DNA of 42,023 bases from Pseudomonadota bacterium (GCA_023432995.1 JAEZES010000124.1:1-42023); one strand, 5' to 3'. Positions 24,519 to 32,211 are shown, counted from the stretch's first letter. The notes: generated by a model from the sequence alone, not told the origin. Program-made: numbers and translations.

Positions 24519-25037
24519 TTATTTCTTGCGGCCGAAATCGACCGTGACGACGTTCGAGCCGTCGTCGGCAGGCGCCGCGCCGGCTTTCTTGCCCGCGCGC
24601 GCCGCGTCGGCCTCGGGGGCGTCGTTCTCGGCGTCTTCGTGCGCGGCCGGCTCGATGTCGGTCACCGCCGCCTGGAACTGCAGCCCGAAGTCGACCGCCG
24701 GATCGACGAACGCGGTGATCGCCGCGAAGGGGATCATCAGCTTGGCCGGGATCTGGTTGAAACTCAGCCCGACCTGGAAGCCGTGCTCGTCGACCGCGAG
24801 ATCCCAGAACTTGTTCTGCAGTACGATGGTCATCTCGTCGGGGAAGCGCTCGCGCAGGTGTTGCGGGATCTGCACTCCGGGGGCGCCGGTCTTGAAGGTG
24901 ATGTAGAAATGATGGTTGCCCGGCAGCACGCTGCCTGAGCGCTCGACCGAGCCCAGCACGCGGCCGACCACGGCGCGCAGCGCTTCCTGCACGATCTCAT
25001 CGTACGGGATGAGGCTGTCGGGGGTTTCGTCACTCAT
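24519..25037 (-). CDS. sspB: SspB-family ClpXP adaptor
   Basis: A 172-residue alphaproteobacterial SspB, which tethers ssrA-tagged and other substrates to the ClpXP protease. The folded substrate-binding domain is residues 1-125 (IPYDEIVQEALRAVVGRVLG, HHFYITFKTGAPGVQIP, MTIVLQNKFWDL, GFQVGLSFNQIPAKLMIPF). A disordered Ala/Asp/Glu-rich tail follows and ends in a short conserved segment NVVTVDFGRKK, the expected ClpX-binding peptide. It is divergent from hisB across 81 bases. Confidence 0.93.
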   Translation of the reverse strand: MSDETPDSLIPYDEIVQEALRAVVGRVLGSVERSGSVLPGNHHFYITFKTGAPGVQIPQHLRERFPDEMTIVLQNKFWDLAVDEHGFQVGLSFNQIPAKLMIPFAAITAFVDPAVDFGLQFQAAVTDIEPAAHEDAENDAPEADAARAGKKAGAAPADDGSNVVTVDFGRKK

Positions 25038-25082
25038 CCGCTAAAGGGTGGCGGCGGCACGCTTTCCGGTCAAGTGCAATGC

Positions 25083-25110
25083 TTGCGTGACTTAACGTGT
25101 CGCGTATAGC
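25083..25110 (+). promoter_or_regulatory. Promoter-like elements placing hisB transcription at its start codon
   Basis: TTGCGT (25083-25088) and TATAGC (25105-25110) are 16 bases apart. Only 8 bases separate the -10 from the hisB ATG (25119), and no ribosome binding site is present, so the mRNA may begin at or beside the start codon (leaderless). Leaderless messages are common in Alphaproteobacteria. Inference from sequence. Confidence 0.42.
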
Positions 25111-25118
25111 GCGTCGCC

Positions 25119-25712
25119 ATGCGCAGCGGGCGGATCGAGCGGAAGACGGCGGAGACCGATATCCTCGTCGAGGTCAACCTCGACGGGGCCGGCGCGTACG
25201 AAGTCTCGACCGGGATCGGCTTCCTCGATCACATGGTCGAGCAGTTCAGCCGCCATTCGCTGATCGATGTGCGGCTGAAAGTGCAGGGCGATCTGCACAT
25301 CGACCAGCACCACACGACCGAGGACAGCGCGATCGCGCTCGGCCAGGCCCTGGCCCAGGCGCTCGGCGAGAAGGGCGGCATCGGCCGCTACGGCGCCGCC
25401 TATTCGCCGATGGACGAGACGCTAGTGCGCGTCGCGCTCGACATTTCGGGCCGGCCGTACCTCGTGTGGAAGCTGCGCTTCACGCAGGCCAAGCTCGGCG
25501 AATGGGATACCGAGCTGGTCGAGCACTGGTTTCACTCGGTCGCGCAGGCGGCCGGGATCACGCTCCACGTGCAGCTGCTCTACGGGCAGAACAACCACCA
25601 CGTGTGCGAGGCCGCCTACAAGGGCTTCGCGCGGGCGATGCGCCAGGCGGTCGAGCTCGATCCGCGCAAGGGCGGGGCGGTGCCCTCGACCAAGGGGCAA
25701 CTCGGTGGCTGA
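25119..25712 (+). CDS. hisB: Imidazoleglycerol-phosphate dehydratase
   Basis: A 197-residue monofunctional HisB, catalysing the sixth step of histidine synthesis (imidazoleglycerol phosphate to imidazoleacetol phosphate). Metal-binding motifs are present: GFLDHMVEQFSRHS, DLHIDQHHTTEDSAIALG and the C-terminal NNHHVCEAAYKGFARA. Length is normal, and there is no phosphatase domain fusion. It opens the his operon; its 3' end overlaps hisH by 8 bases. The start lacks a ribosome binding site and lies 8 bases from a TATAGC -10-like element. Confidence 0.97.
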   Translation: MRSGRIERKTAETDILVEVNLDGAGAYEVSTGIGFLDHMVEQFSRHSLIDVRLKVQGDLHIDQHHTTEDSAIALGQALAQALGEKGGIGRYGAAYSPMDETLVRVALDISGRPYLVWKLRFTQAKLGEWDTELVEHWFHSVAQAAGITLHVQLLYGQNNHHVCEAAYKGFARAMRQAVELDPRKGGAVPSTKGQLGG

Positions 25713-26334
25713 AGCCATCGCGCTGATCGACTACGGCGCGGGCAACCTCCACTCGGTCCACAACGCGCTGAAGGCGGCCGGCGCCGAGCGGGTCTCGGTA
25801 ACCGGCGATCCGGCGATCGTGCGCGGTGCGCGGCGGATCGTGCTGCCGGGCGTGGGCTCGTTCAAGGCCTGTGCTGACGGGCTGAGCGGCATTCCCGGGA
25901 TGGTCGAGGCGCTCGAGGAGCGTGTACTCGCGCGCGGCGTGCCGTTCCTCGGGGTGTGCGTCGGCATGCAGCTGCTGGCGAGCGCCGGATACGAGCATGG
26001 GGCCACGCCGGGGCTCGGCTGGATTCCGGGCGAGGTGCGGCTGATCGAGCGCACCGATCCGGCGATCAAGGTGCCGCACATGGGCTGGAACGACGTTTCG
26101 CCGACTCCGCACCGCGACGGCGCGACGCTGATCGAGCCCGGCGAGGCCTACTTCCTCCATTCGTACCACTTTCGCCCCGACAGCGGGCGTGACATCGCGG
26201 CGATGACCGACCACGGCGGCGGACTCGTCGCCGCGGTGGCGCGCGACAACATCGTCGGGGTGCAGTTCCACCCCGAGAAGAGCCAGGCCTACGGCCTCGA
26301 GTTGCTCGCGCGGTTCCTGGAGTGGAATCCGTAG
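25705..26334 (+). CDS. hisH: Imidazole glycerol phosphate synthase, glutaminase subunit
   Basis: A 209-residue HisH class I glutamine amidotransferase that feeds ammonia to HisF. The nucleophile is Cys85 in FLGVCVGMQLL, with the His/Glu partners in VQFHPEKSQ near residues 188-196. The N-terminus IALIDYGAGNLHSVHNAL and LPGVGSFK are typical. The start is a GTG at 25705 lying inside the end of hisB, so the two are coupled. In many genomes hisA and hisF follow directly; here two unrelated genes intervene. Confidence 0.97.
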   Translation: MAEAIALIDYGAGNLHSVHNALKAAGAERVSVTGDPAIVRGARRIVLPGVGSFKACADGLSGIPGMVEALEERVLARGVPFLGVCVGMQLLASAGYEHGATPGLGWIPGEVRLIERTDPAIKVPHMGWNDVSPTPHRDGATLIEPGEAYFLHSYHFRPDSGRDIAAMTDHGGGLVAAVARDNIVGVQFHPEKSQAYGLELLARFLEWNP

Positions 26335-26372
26335 GCCGTTCGGGCCGGGCGACGACAGCCCGCCAAAAAGTC

Positions 26373-26398
26373 GGAACCGGCCCAAGGGCCAAATCGTC
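26373..26398 (+). promoter_or_regulatory. EcfG-like promoter within the his operon, before the SDR gene
   Basis: GGAAC (26373-26377), 17-base spacer, CGTC (26395-26398). It lies in the 86-base gap after hisH, with a predicted start near 26405 and GAAGGAG (ribosome binding site) before the SDR ATG at 26421. It would allow the SDR/GH130 pair and the genes after it to be transcribed independently of hisB. Confidence 0.38.
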
Positions 26399-26420
26399 TC
26401 CGCACCGAAGGAGACTTGCC

Positions 26421-27188
26421 ATGGCCGATGCCGATCTGAACCTGCGCGACGCGCATACCGAGATGCCCTCGCTCGAAGGGCGCAAGGCGATCATTACCGG
26501 CGGGACGACCGGGATCGGCCGCGCGATCGGGGTGCTGCTTGCGTCCGAGGGTGTCGAGATCTTCACCTGCGGACGCGACGAGCGGCACCTCGCCGACGGG
26601 CTGGAGCGGATCAACGAGGTCGGCAAAGGAACGGGCATCAGCGTCGACCTCGCGGAGCGCGAGGGGTTCGAGCGGTTCTTCGCCGAGGCCGAACGGCAAC
26701 TCGGCGACTACGACATCGCGATCGTCAACGCGGCCGTCCCGGTCGACGGGCTGACCGATACCAGTGAGCAAGAGGCCTGGTACGCGGTCGCCACCGATTA
26801 CACGGCTTACGTGATGAGCGCGTATAAGGCGGTACACCACATGCAGGACAAGGGAGACCTGATCCTGGTTGGTTCGATGAGCGCACACAGCCTCAGCGGC
26901 GGCTCGTCGATCTACGCGGGCATGAAGAAGGGTATCCAGGGCTTCGCCGAGGCGCTGCACAAGGAACTCGGGCCGAAGGGGATCAAGGTCGGCCTCGTCG
27001 AGCCCGGCCTGACCGGTGCCGACTTCCAGTATCCTGACATTCCGGCCGACAAGCAGCGCGAGATGATCAACGCCGAGAAGATGCTGCGCGCCGAGGACAT
27101 CGCCGTCGCCGTGCATTTCATGCTGACCCAGCCGCGCCGCGCCGTGGTCAACCAGCTGTCGGTGACCCAGAGGGTCAGCGACGAGTGA
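26421..27188 (+). CDS. Short-chain dehydrogenase/reductase (SDR)
   Basis: A 255-residue classical SDR. Cofactor loop is TGGTTGIGRA (residues 26-35), followed by an NAA variant of the NNAG motif (IVNAAVPVDG), a Ser in the LVGSMSAHS strand and the catalytic pair YAGMK (Y-x3-K). The CGRD segment after beta-2 suggests NADP(H) preference. It reduces or oxidises an unknown alcohol or carbonyl, possibly a sugar derivative given its coupling to the GH130 gene (GTGA overlap at 27185-27188). GAAGGAG precedes the ATG. It interrupts the usual hisH-hisA order. Confidence 0.88.
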   Translation: MADADLNLRDAHTEMPSLEGRKAIITGGTTGIGRAIGVLLASEGVEIFTCGRDERHLADGLERINEVGKGTGISVDLAEREGFERFFAEAERQLGDYDIAIVNAAVPVDGLTDTSEQEAWYAVATDYTAYVMSAYKAVHHMQDKGDLILVGSMSAHSLSGGSSIYAGMKKGIQGFAEALHKELGPKGIKVGLVEPGLTGADFQYPDIPADKQREMINAEKMLRAEDIAVAVHFMLTQPRRAVVNQLSVTQRVSDE

Positions 27189-28339
27189 GCTTTCCCGTAG
27201 ACCGCCTGGTCCTGGTTCCCGACGACATCGACTTGTCGCGCGGGCCGCTGGCGGGCGCGCTCGACTGTGAAACCTACGTACTCGGCGCGTTCAATCCGGG
27301 AATGACGCGGCTGCCCAACGGCAACCTGCTGCTGATGGTGCGCGTGGCCGAAGCGCTGCGCGAGCCGATCTTCGACGACCAGGTGCACGCGATCCGCTGG
27401 GATTCGAAGCGCGGCTACGTCATCGACGGCTGGCCGCTCGAGCTGTGCGACATTTCCGACCCGCGCAAGTTCCTGCTCCACGGCCACGGCTGGCGGATCA
27501 TGGCGCTGACCTCGCTCGCCTGGCTGCTGCCGGTCGAGATGACCCCCGACGGGCTCGAGGTGGTTGCGCTGCACTACGACCGGGCAATCGCGCCATCCGG
27601 CACCTGGCAGTGCTACGGGCTCGAGGACGCGCGGATAAGCCGGGTCAACGGCCGCTACCTGATGACCACCTGCTCGGTCAGCCCAGAGCGGCATTCGACC
27701 ACGCTCTACACTTCGGACGACGCGCTCGACTGGACGTTCGAGGGGATCGTGCTCGATCATCAGAACAAGGACATGCTGATCTTCGAAGGGCTGATCGGCA
27801 GCCAGTACTGGGCGCAGACCCGGCCGCTCGGGCAGCTGTTCTTCGCCTATCCGCCGGGTAGCCCATGGCATTCGGGCCCGTCGATCAACCACGCCACCAG
27901 CCCGGACGCGCTGCACTGGAAACCGCACCTCGCGCCGGCGATCCGGCCGAACAGGGGGACCGCCGCGACCGCCCGGATCGGCGGCGGCACGCCTCCGATC
28001 CTGACCGAGGTCGCCGGGCGGCGCGGCTGGCTGACGCTGTGGCACGGGGTCGAACCGTACCAGATCGTCGGCAAGTACCGGACCTACTGGTCGCTGCTCG
28101 ACACCGAGGAGCCGTGGAAGGTGCTCGCGACGAGCCACAAACCGCTGCTCGAGGCCAACCCGGAGCTGACCGAGCCGATCAAGCACCAGATGTACCTCGA
28201 CAACGTGGTGTTCTCGACCGGAATCGCCGACGCGGGGGATCACTTCGTCGTCGCCAGCGGCGAAGCGGACCTGGCGTGTCGAATCACGCACGTGCCGAAG
28301 GAGGCGTTCGTGGCCTCGGAACATCCCGGAGCCCAGTAG
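27185..28339 (+). CDS. GH130-family beta-mannoside phosphorylase/glycosidase-like protein
   Basis: A 384-residue five-bladed beta-propeller of the GH130 type, a family of phosphorylases and hydrolases acting on beta-mannosides. Landmarks are FNPGMTRLPNGNLLLMVRV (36-54), GLEDARISRVNG with the proton-donor Asp148, the KDMLIFEGLIG strand, GGGTPPI and a GWLTLWHGVE segment. No signal peptide is seen, so a cytoplasmic phosphorylase acting on an imported oligosaccharide or glycoside is more likely than an exported hydrolase. The GTG start overlaps the SDR stop. Substrate unknown; the SDR partner may act on the released sugar or aglycone (inference). Confidence 0.82.
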   Translation: MSFPVDRLVLVPDDIDLSRGPLAGALDCETYVLGAFNPGMTRLPNGNLLLMVRVAEALREPIFDDQVHAIRWDSKRGYVIDGWPLELCDISDPRKFLLHGHGWRIMALTSLAWLLPVEMTPDGLEVVALHYDRAIAPSGTWQCYGLEDARISRVNGRYLMTTCSVSPERHSTTLYTSDDALDWTFEGIVLDHQNKDMLIFEGLIGSQYWAQTRPLGQLFFAYPPGSPWHSGPSINHATSPDALHWKPHLAPAIRPNRGTAATARIGGGTPPILTEVAGRRGWLTLWHGVEPYQIVGKYRTYWSLLDTEEPWKVLATSHKPLLEANPELTEPIKHQMYLDNVVFSTGIADAGDHFVVASGEADLACRITHVPKEAFVASEHPGAQ

Positions 28340-28372
28340 CGCCGCTCGTCCGGCGCTGCTAGGCGCGCGGCG

Positions 28373-29101
28373 ATGATCGTATTTCCTGCCATCGACCTCA
28401 AGGCCGGCCAGGTCGTGCGCCTCGCCGAGGGCGACATGGACCGCGCGACCGTCTACGGCGACGACCCGGCGGCGCAGGCGTGGGCGTTCGCGGAGGCGGG
28501 GGCGGAGCACCTGCACGTGGTCGACCTCGACGGCGCGTTCGCCGGCGAAAGCCGCAACCGCGAGGCGGTCGAGGCGATCGTCGAGGCCTTCCCGGGCTAC
28601 GTCCAGCTCGGCGGCGGCATCCGCACGCCCGAAGCGGTCGAGGGATGGTTCGGGCTGGGCGTCGCCCGGGTGGTGATCGGCACCGCCGCGCTCAAGGACC
28701 CGCAGTTCGTCAAGGACATGGCCCGCGAGTGGGAAGGCGGCATCGTTGTCGCGGTCGACGCGCGCGACGGGATGGTCGCGACCGAGGGCTGGGCCGAGGT
28801 GTCCGACATGCCCGTAGAAGAAATGGCCCGGCGGTTCGAGGATGCCGGCGTCGCCAGCCTGCTGTTCACCGACATCGGACGCGACGGGTTGCTCAAGGGC
28901 TGCAACATCGATGCGACGGTCGACCTCGCACGGCGCACCACGCTGCCCGTCATCGCCAGCGGCGGTGTGAAGGGGCTCGACGACATTCGCATGCTGGCGA
29001 TCCACGCTGACGAGGGGATCGAGGGCGTGATCACCGGGCGGGCCCTGTACGACGGGCGGCTCGACCTCGCGGCGGCGATCCAGTTGGCGGGGCGGACGTG
29101 A
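28373..29101 (+). CDS. hisA: ProFAR isomerase (phosphoribosylformimino-AICAR-phosphate isomerase)
   Basis: A 242-residue TIM barrel, HisA, performing the Amadori rearrangement of ProFAR to PRFAR. Catalytic Asp8 is in VFPAIDLKAG; the second catalytic Asp is in FTDIGRDGLLKG (around 165). Phosphate-binding segments QLGGGIRTPE and IASGGVKGLDD are present. The ATG at 28373 follows the GH130 stop by 33 bases. Its last codons overlap the hisF start (GTGA at 29098-29101). Confidence 0.97.
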   Translation: MIVFPAIDLKAGQVVRLAEGDMDRATVYGDDPAAQAWAFAEAGAEHLHVVDLDGAFAGESRNREAVEAIVEAFPGYVQLGGGIRTPEAVEGWFGLGVARVVIGTAALKDPQFVKDMAREWEGGIVVAVDARDGMVATEGWAEVSDMPVEEMARRFEDAGVASLLFTDIGRDGLLKGCNIDATVDLARRTTLPVIASGGVKGLDDIRMLAIHADEGIEGVITGRALYDGRLDLAAAIQLAGRT

Positions 29102-29856
29102 CCGTCCGCATCCGCGTCATTCCCTGCCTCGACGTTGCCGACGGCCGCGTGGTCAAGGGTGTCAACTTCGTCGACTTGCGCGACGCCGGGGATCCGGTCG
29201 AGCAGGCACGGGCCTACGATGCGGCGGGGGCCGACGAGCTGTGTTTCCTCGACATCTCGGCGAGTCACGAGGGGCGCGGCACGCTGCTCGACGTCGTTCG
29301 CCGGACGGCCGAGGTGTGCTTCATGCCGCTGACCGTGGGCGGCGGGGTGCGCTCGGTCGATGACGCGCGCGCGCTGCTGCTGGCGGGGGCGGACAAGATC
29401 GCGGTCAACTCGGCGGCCGTGGCCCGGCCCCAAGTCGTGGCGGAGATCGCCGAGCGCTTCGGCAGCCAGTGCGTGGTCGCCTCGGTCGACGCGCGCTGGG
29501 TCCACGATCACTGGGAAATCTTCACCCACGGCGGCCGGCGCGAGACCGGAATCGATGCGGTCGCGCACGCGGTACGGCTGGCCGAGCTCGGCGCGGGCGA
29601 GCTGCTCGTCACTTCGATGGATGGCGATGGCACGCAGCGCGGATACGATTTGAAGCTCACCCGCGCGATCGCCGATGCGGTGCCGGTGCCGGTCGTCGCC
29701 AGCGGCGGGGTCGGCACGCTCGAGCACCTCGTGCAAGGCGTGACCGAAGGCCATGCCAGCGCCGTCCTCGCGGCTTCGATCTTCCATTTCGGCCGGCACA
29801 CGATTGCCGAGGCGCACGCTGCCCTGCGCGCGGCCGGGCTGCCCGCGCGCGGCTGA
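29098..29856 (+). CDS. hisF: Imidazole glycerol phosphate synthase, cyclase subunit
   Basis: A 252-residue HisF, the TIM-barrel cyclase partner of HisH that makes imidazoleglycerol phosphate and AICAR. Catalytic Asp11 is in IPCLDVADGRVVKGVNF and the second Asp is in TSMDGDGTQRGYD. The phosphate sites are VGGGVRSVDDAR and VASGGVGTLEHL. The start is a GTG at 29098 overlapping the hisA stop by four bases. Confidence 0.97.
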   Translation: MTVRIRVIPCLDVADGRVVKGVNFVDLRDAGDPVEQARAYDAAGADELCFLDISASHEGRGTLLDVVRRTAEVCFMPLTVGGGVRSVDDARALLLAGADKIAVNSAAVARPQVVAEIAERFGSQCVVASVDARWVHDHWEIFTHGGRRETGIDAVAHAVRLAELGAGELLVTSMDGDGTQRGYDLKLTRAIADAVPVPVVASGGVGTLEHLVQGVTEGHASAVLAASIFHFGRHTIAEAHAALRAAGLPARG

Positions 29857-29894
29857 CGGTCCCGCCCCGGGACGTTAACCTTTCAGCGCTTTGC

Positions 29895-29914
29895 TGGCCC
29901 GGCGTAGCGGGCCA
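29895..29914 (+). other. Hairpin between hisF and the next small gene
   Basis: TGGCCCG-GCGTAG-CGGGCCA is a 7-base stem with a 6-base loop in the 69 bases between hisF and the small protein gene. No T-run follows. It could modulate read-through into hisE or protect the message end; neither is shown. Confidence 0.28.
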
Positions 29915-29925
29915 TCAGGCCAGCC

Positions 29926-30120
29926 ATGCGCACCGGCTTCACGGCGGCCCTGGCGGTCCTCGTCCTCGCGGCCCCGGCGTTTGCCTACGACGGACTCGGC
30001 GCTGCCGAAGCGTCTCACCTCGCGCTGATGACGCTCGGCCTCGCCGGCGTGATCGTCGGCCGCCGCGCCGCGATCCACGCGCAGCGGCGCATCCGCGCGC
30101 GCGAGCGCGACCCCGAGTGA
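29926..30120 (+). CDS. Small protein with a degenerate PEP-CTERM-like anchor
   Basis: A 64-residue protein: signal peptide (LAAPAFA, residues 1-20), a very short mature segment, then AAEASHLALMTLGLAGVIVG followed by a basic cluster RRAAIHAQRRIRARER. The hydrophobic helix plus basic tail, and the small EAS-type turn before it, resemble a PEP-CTERM sorting signal with the Pro residues lost. I recall similar small proteins with a clear PEP motif in sphingomonads. It lies between hisF and hisE on the same strand. Function unknown. Confidence 0.65.
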   Translation: MRTGFTAALAVLVLAAPAFAYDGLGAAEASHLALMTLGLAGVIVGRRAAIHAQRRIRARERDPE

Positions 30121-30156
30121 CTTGACCACGGCGGCGCGCTTGCCCATGCCGCGCGC

Positions 30157-30471
30157 ATGGACACGCTGGCGCGCCTCGAACGGACGATCGCCGAACGCCA
30201 CGCGGCTTCGCCCGGCGACAGCTACGTCGCCAGCCTGGCTGCGCGCGGGCTGCCGGTGATCGCGCGCAAGCTCGGCGAGGAGGCGACCGAGGCGCTCGTC
30301 GCCGCGCTCGCCGGCGACGACGCCGAGCTGACCGGCGAGGCCGCCGACGTGCTGTTCCACCTGCTCGTGCTGCTGGCCGAGCGCGGCATCCCGCTGGCGG
30401 CCGTGCTCGCCGAGCTGGAACGCCGCGAGGGCACCTCCGGGCTCGCGGAAAAGGCCGCGCGAGGCGCGTGA
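30157..30471 (+). CDS. hisE: Phosphoribosyl-ATP pyrophosphohydrolase
   Basis: A 104-residue HisE, an all-alpha MazG-like hydrolase that converts PR-ATP to PR-AMP in histidine synthesis. Conserved segments are SYVASLAARGLPVIARKLGE, EATEALVAAL and ELTGEAADVLFHLLVLLAE with the acidic metal-binding residues. It is separate from HisI, which is not in the window. The stop overlaps the HIT gene start by one base (TGATG). Confidence 0.94.
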   Translation: MDTLARLERTIAERHAASPGDSYVASLAARGLPVIARKLGEEATEALVAALAGDDAELTGEAADVLFHLLVLLAERGIPLAAVLAELERREGTSGLAEKAARGA

Positions 30472-30848
30472 TGGCGATCGACGCGACGCTTCCCTACGAC
30501 GACCAGAACGTCTTCGCGAAGATCCTCCGCGGCGAGATTCCCAATCGGACCGTCTACGAGGACGAATGGGCGCTGGCATTCCACGACATCGCCCCGCAGG
30601 CGCCGGTGCACGTGCTGGTGATCCCGAAGGGTGCCTACGTCAGCTGGGACGATTTCTCGGCGCGCGCCTCCGCCGAGGAAATCGCCGGTTTCGTCCGCGC
30701 GGTCGGCCACGTCGCTCGCGAACTGGGGCTGGTCGCGCCCGGTTACCGCCTGCTCGCCAACACCGGCGTCAACGGTGGCCAGGAGATTCCGCATCTCCAC
30801 GTGCACCTGTTCGGGGGGCGCCCGCTCGGGCCGATGCTCGCCCGCTAG
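30471..30848 (+). CDS. HIT-family (HinT-like) purine nucleoside phosphoramidase
   Basis: A 125-residue histidine-triad protein with HLHVH at His108, His110 and His112 (IPHLHVHLFGGRPLGPM), and the N-terminal NVFAKILRGEIPNRTVYEDE. HIT proteins of this type hydrolyse AMP-lysine and other AMP phosphoramidates. A GTG at 30468 is in frame, but the ATG at 30471, overlapping the hisE stop, is preferred. It is translationally coupled to hisE, an arrangement seen in other Alphaproteobacteria. Confidence 0.93.
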   Translation: MAIDATLPYDDQNVFAKILRGEIPNRTVYEDEWALAFHDIAPQAPVHVLVIPKGAYVSWDDFSARASAEEIAGFVRAVGHVARELGLVAPGYRLLANTGVNGGQEIPHLHVHLFGGRPLGPMLAR

Positions 30849-30941
30849 CTCTGCCGCGCCGGGCTTTTCGCCGCAACTTCAAGAAATAGAAAACCCGTGG
30901 TTGCCAGCCGAGTCGCGGCTTCGCTAAGGCCGGACTGAACG

Positions 30942-31415
30942 ATGGACGAGCACGCGCCCCCACCGCCCTCGGGCCTGTTCCAAGGCCCGCGCCACCTGTT
31001 CCCGCTGCGCGTCTACTACGAGGACACCGACCTGACCGGCCTCGTTTACCACGCGAACTACCTGCGCTGGTTCGAGCGCGCCCGGTCGGACCTGTTACGC
31101 CTGCTCGGCATCGACCAGCGCGCCGCGGTCGAGGCGGGCGAGGGCCACTATGCGGTGGCCGAGGTCCACATCCGTTATCTCGCCCCCGCCCGGCTCGACG
31201 ACGCGGTCACGATCGTCACCGAGGCGAGCGAGCTGCGCTCGGCCAGCGTGCGGCTGCGCCAGCAGGCGTTGCGGCAGGACGGCAGCGAGGGGAACCTGCT
31301 GGCCGAGGCGGCCGTTCGGGTGGGATTCATCTCGCCTGAAGGACGACCGCGGCGCCAGCCTGCGGCCTGGCGCGCCGCCTTCGACACGCTCCACTCCGCG
31401 AAAGACGCTGCATGA
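30942..31415 (+). CDS. ybgC: YbgC-type acyl-CoA thioesterase
   Basis: A 157-residue single hot-dog domain thioesterase. The signature RVYYEDTDLTGLVYHANYLR holds the catalytic Asp, and the following RWFERARSDLLRLLGI is the family helix. YbgC proteins hydrolyse acyl-CoA or acyl-ACP and are often the first gene of tol-pal operons, as here. The ATG follows a 93-base gap after the HIT gene. The stop overlaps the tolQ ATG (ATGA). Confidence 0.94.
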   Translation: MDEHAPPPPSGLFQGPRHLFPLRVYYEDTDLTGLVYHANYLRWFERARSDLLRLLGIDQRAAVEAGEGHYAVAEVHIRYLAPARLDDAVTIVTEASELRSASVRLRQQALRQDGSEGNLLAEAAVRVGFISPEGRPRRQPAAWRAAFDTLHSAKDAA

Positions 31416-32110
31416 TCATGCTTTCCTCCGCCGCCACGATCACCCCCAACCGGCTCGACCCGCTGCAGCTGTTCCTCGACGCCGACATCGTCGTGCAGGT
31501 GGTCATTGTCGGCCTGGTGCTGGCGAGCATCTGGGTGTGGATGATCGTCGTCTCGTTCTCGCTGCGCATGTCCGGCGTGCGCCGCCGCAGCGCCGCGTTC
31601 GAGGAGGATTTCTGGGAGGCCGACCATCCCGAGACGCTGGTCTCCGGACGGCGCTCGCCCGACAATCCCGCGGCGCGCGTCGCCGCCGCGGGGCTCGCCG
31701 AGCTGCGCGCTTCGACCAAGGACGGGCTGCGCGATCGCGACGGGGCGAAGACGCGCATCGCGCTGGCGATGGAAGGCCAGGTGGCCAGCGAAGCCGACGC
31801 GCTGGCCGAGCGGCTCAATTTCCTCGCCACGACAGGTTCGGTGGCGCCGTTCGTCGGGCTGTTCGGCACCGTCTGGGGGATCATGAATTCGTTCTTCCAG
31901 ATCGGCATGCAGCAGAACTCGTCGCTCGCCGTGGTTGCTCCGGGCATCTCCGAGGCGCTGTTCGCCACCGCGATCGGGTTATTCGCGGCGATACCCGCGG
32001 TGATCGCCTACAACCGCTTCAGCCACCGGGTGAACGCCTACGAAGCGCACCTCAGGCGCTTCGCCGACCAGGTGCACGCGCAGGTCGGGCGGGAGCTGGA
32101 GCGGTCGTGA
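31412..32110 (+). CDS. tolQ: TolQ, proton-channel subunit of the Tol-Pal system
   Basis: A 232-residue ExbB/TolQ-family inner-membrane protein with three transmembrane helices: around 28-50 (VVQVVIVGLVLASIWVWMIV), around 135-155 (TTGSVAPFVGLFGTVWGIMN) and around 170-195. With TolR it converts proton-motive force into movement of TolA, drawing the outer membrane in at division. Overlaps ybgC by four bases. The tolR gene follows after 121 bases, an unusually wide gap occupied by a palindromic repeat. Confidence 0.96.
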   Translation: MIMLSSAATITPNRLDPLQLFLDADIVVQVVIVGLVLASIWVWMIVVSFSLRMSGVRRRSAAFEEDFWEADHPETLVSGRRSPDNPAARVAAAGLAELRASTKDGLRDRDGAKTRIALAMEGQVASEADALAERLNFLATTGSVAPFVGLFGTVWGIMNSFFQIGMQQNSSLAVVAPGISEALFATAIGLFAAIPAVIAYNRFSHRVNAYEAHLRRFADQVHAQVGRELERS

Positions 32111-32127
32111 TGGCTGGCCCCTCCATT

Positions 32128-32211
32128 CGTCATTGCGAGCGCAGTGAAGCAAGCCAGAGAGTCGCGCGGGCCGCCCTGGGTGGCTACGTCGCTCCGCTCC
32201 TCGCCATGACG
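32128..32211. repeat. Palindromic intergenic repeat inserted between tolQ and tolR
   Basis: An 84-base imperfect palindrome begins CGTCATTGCGAGCGCAGTGA and ends with the near-inverse, GCTCCTCGCCATGACG. The arms pair over about 30 bases with a few mismatches. The CGTCATTGCGAG terminus is the recurring end of dispersed palindromic elements in alphaproteobacterial genomes. It fills most of the 121-base gap inside an otherwise tight operon, ending 20 bases before the tolR ATG. The transcribed hairpin could alter tolR expression or mRNA stability. Confidence 0.75.

Noticed and set aside
26912..29005. A 697-codon minus-strand open frame opposite the SDR, GH130 and hisA genes
   Set aside because: It is antisense to three well-supported coding genes and shows no domain or start signal; a GC-bias artefact.
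32128..32211. A regulatory RNA or small gene between tolQ and tolR
   Set aside because: The symmetric arms and CGTCATTGCGAG terminus fit a dispersed palindromic repeat better; no coding frame is supported.
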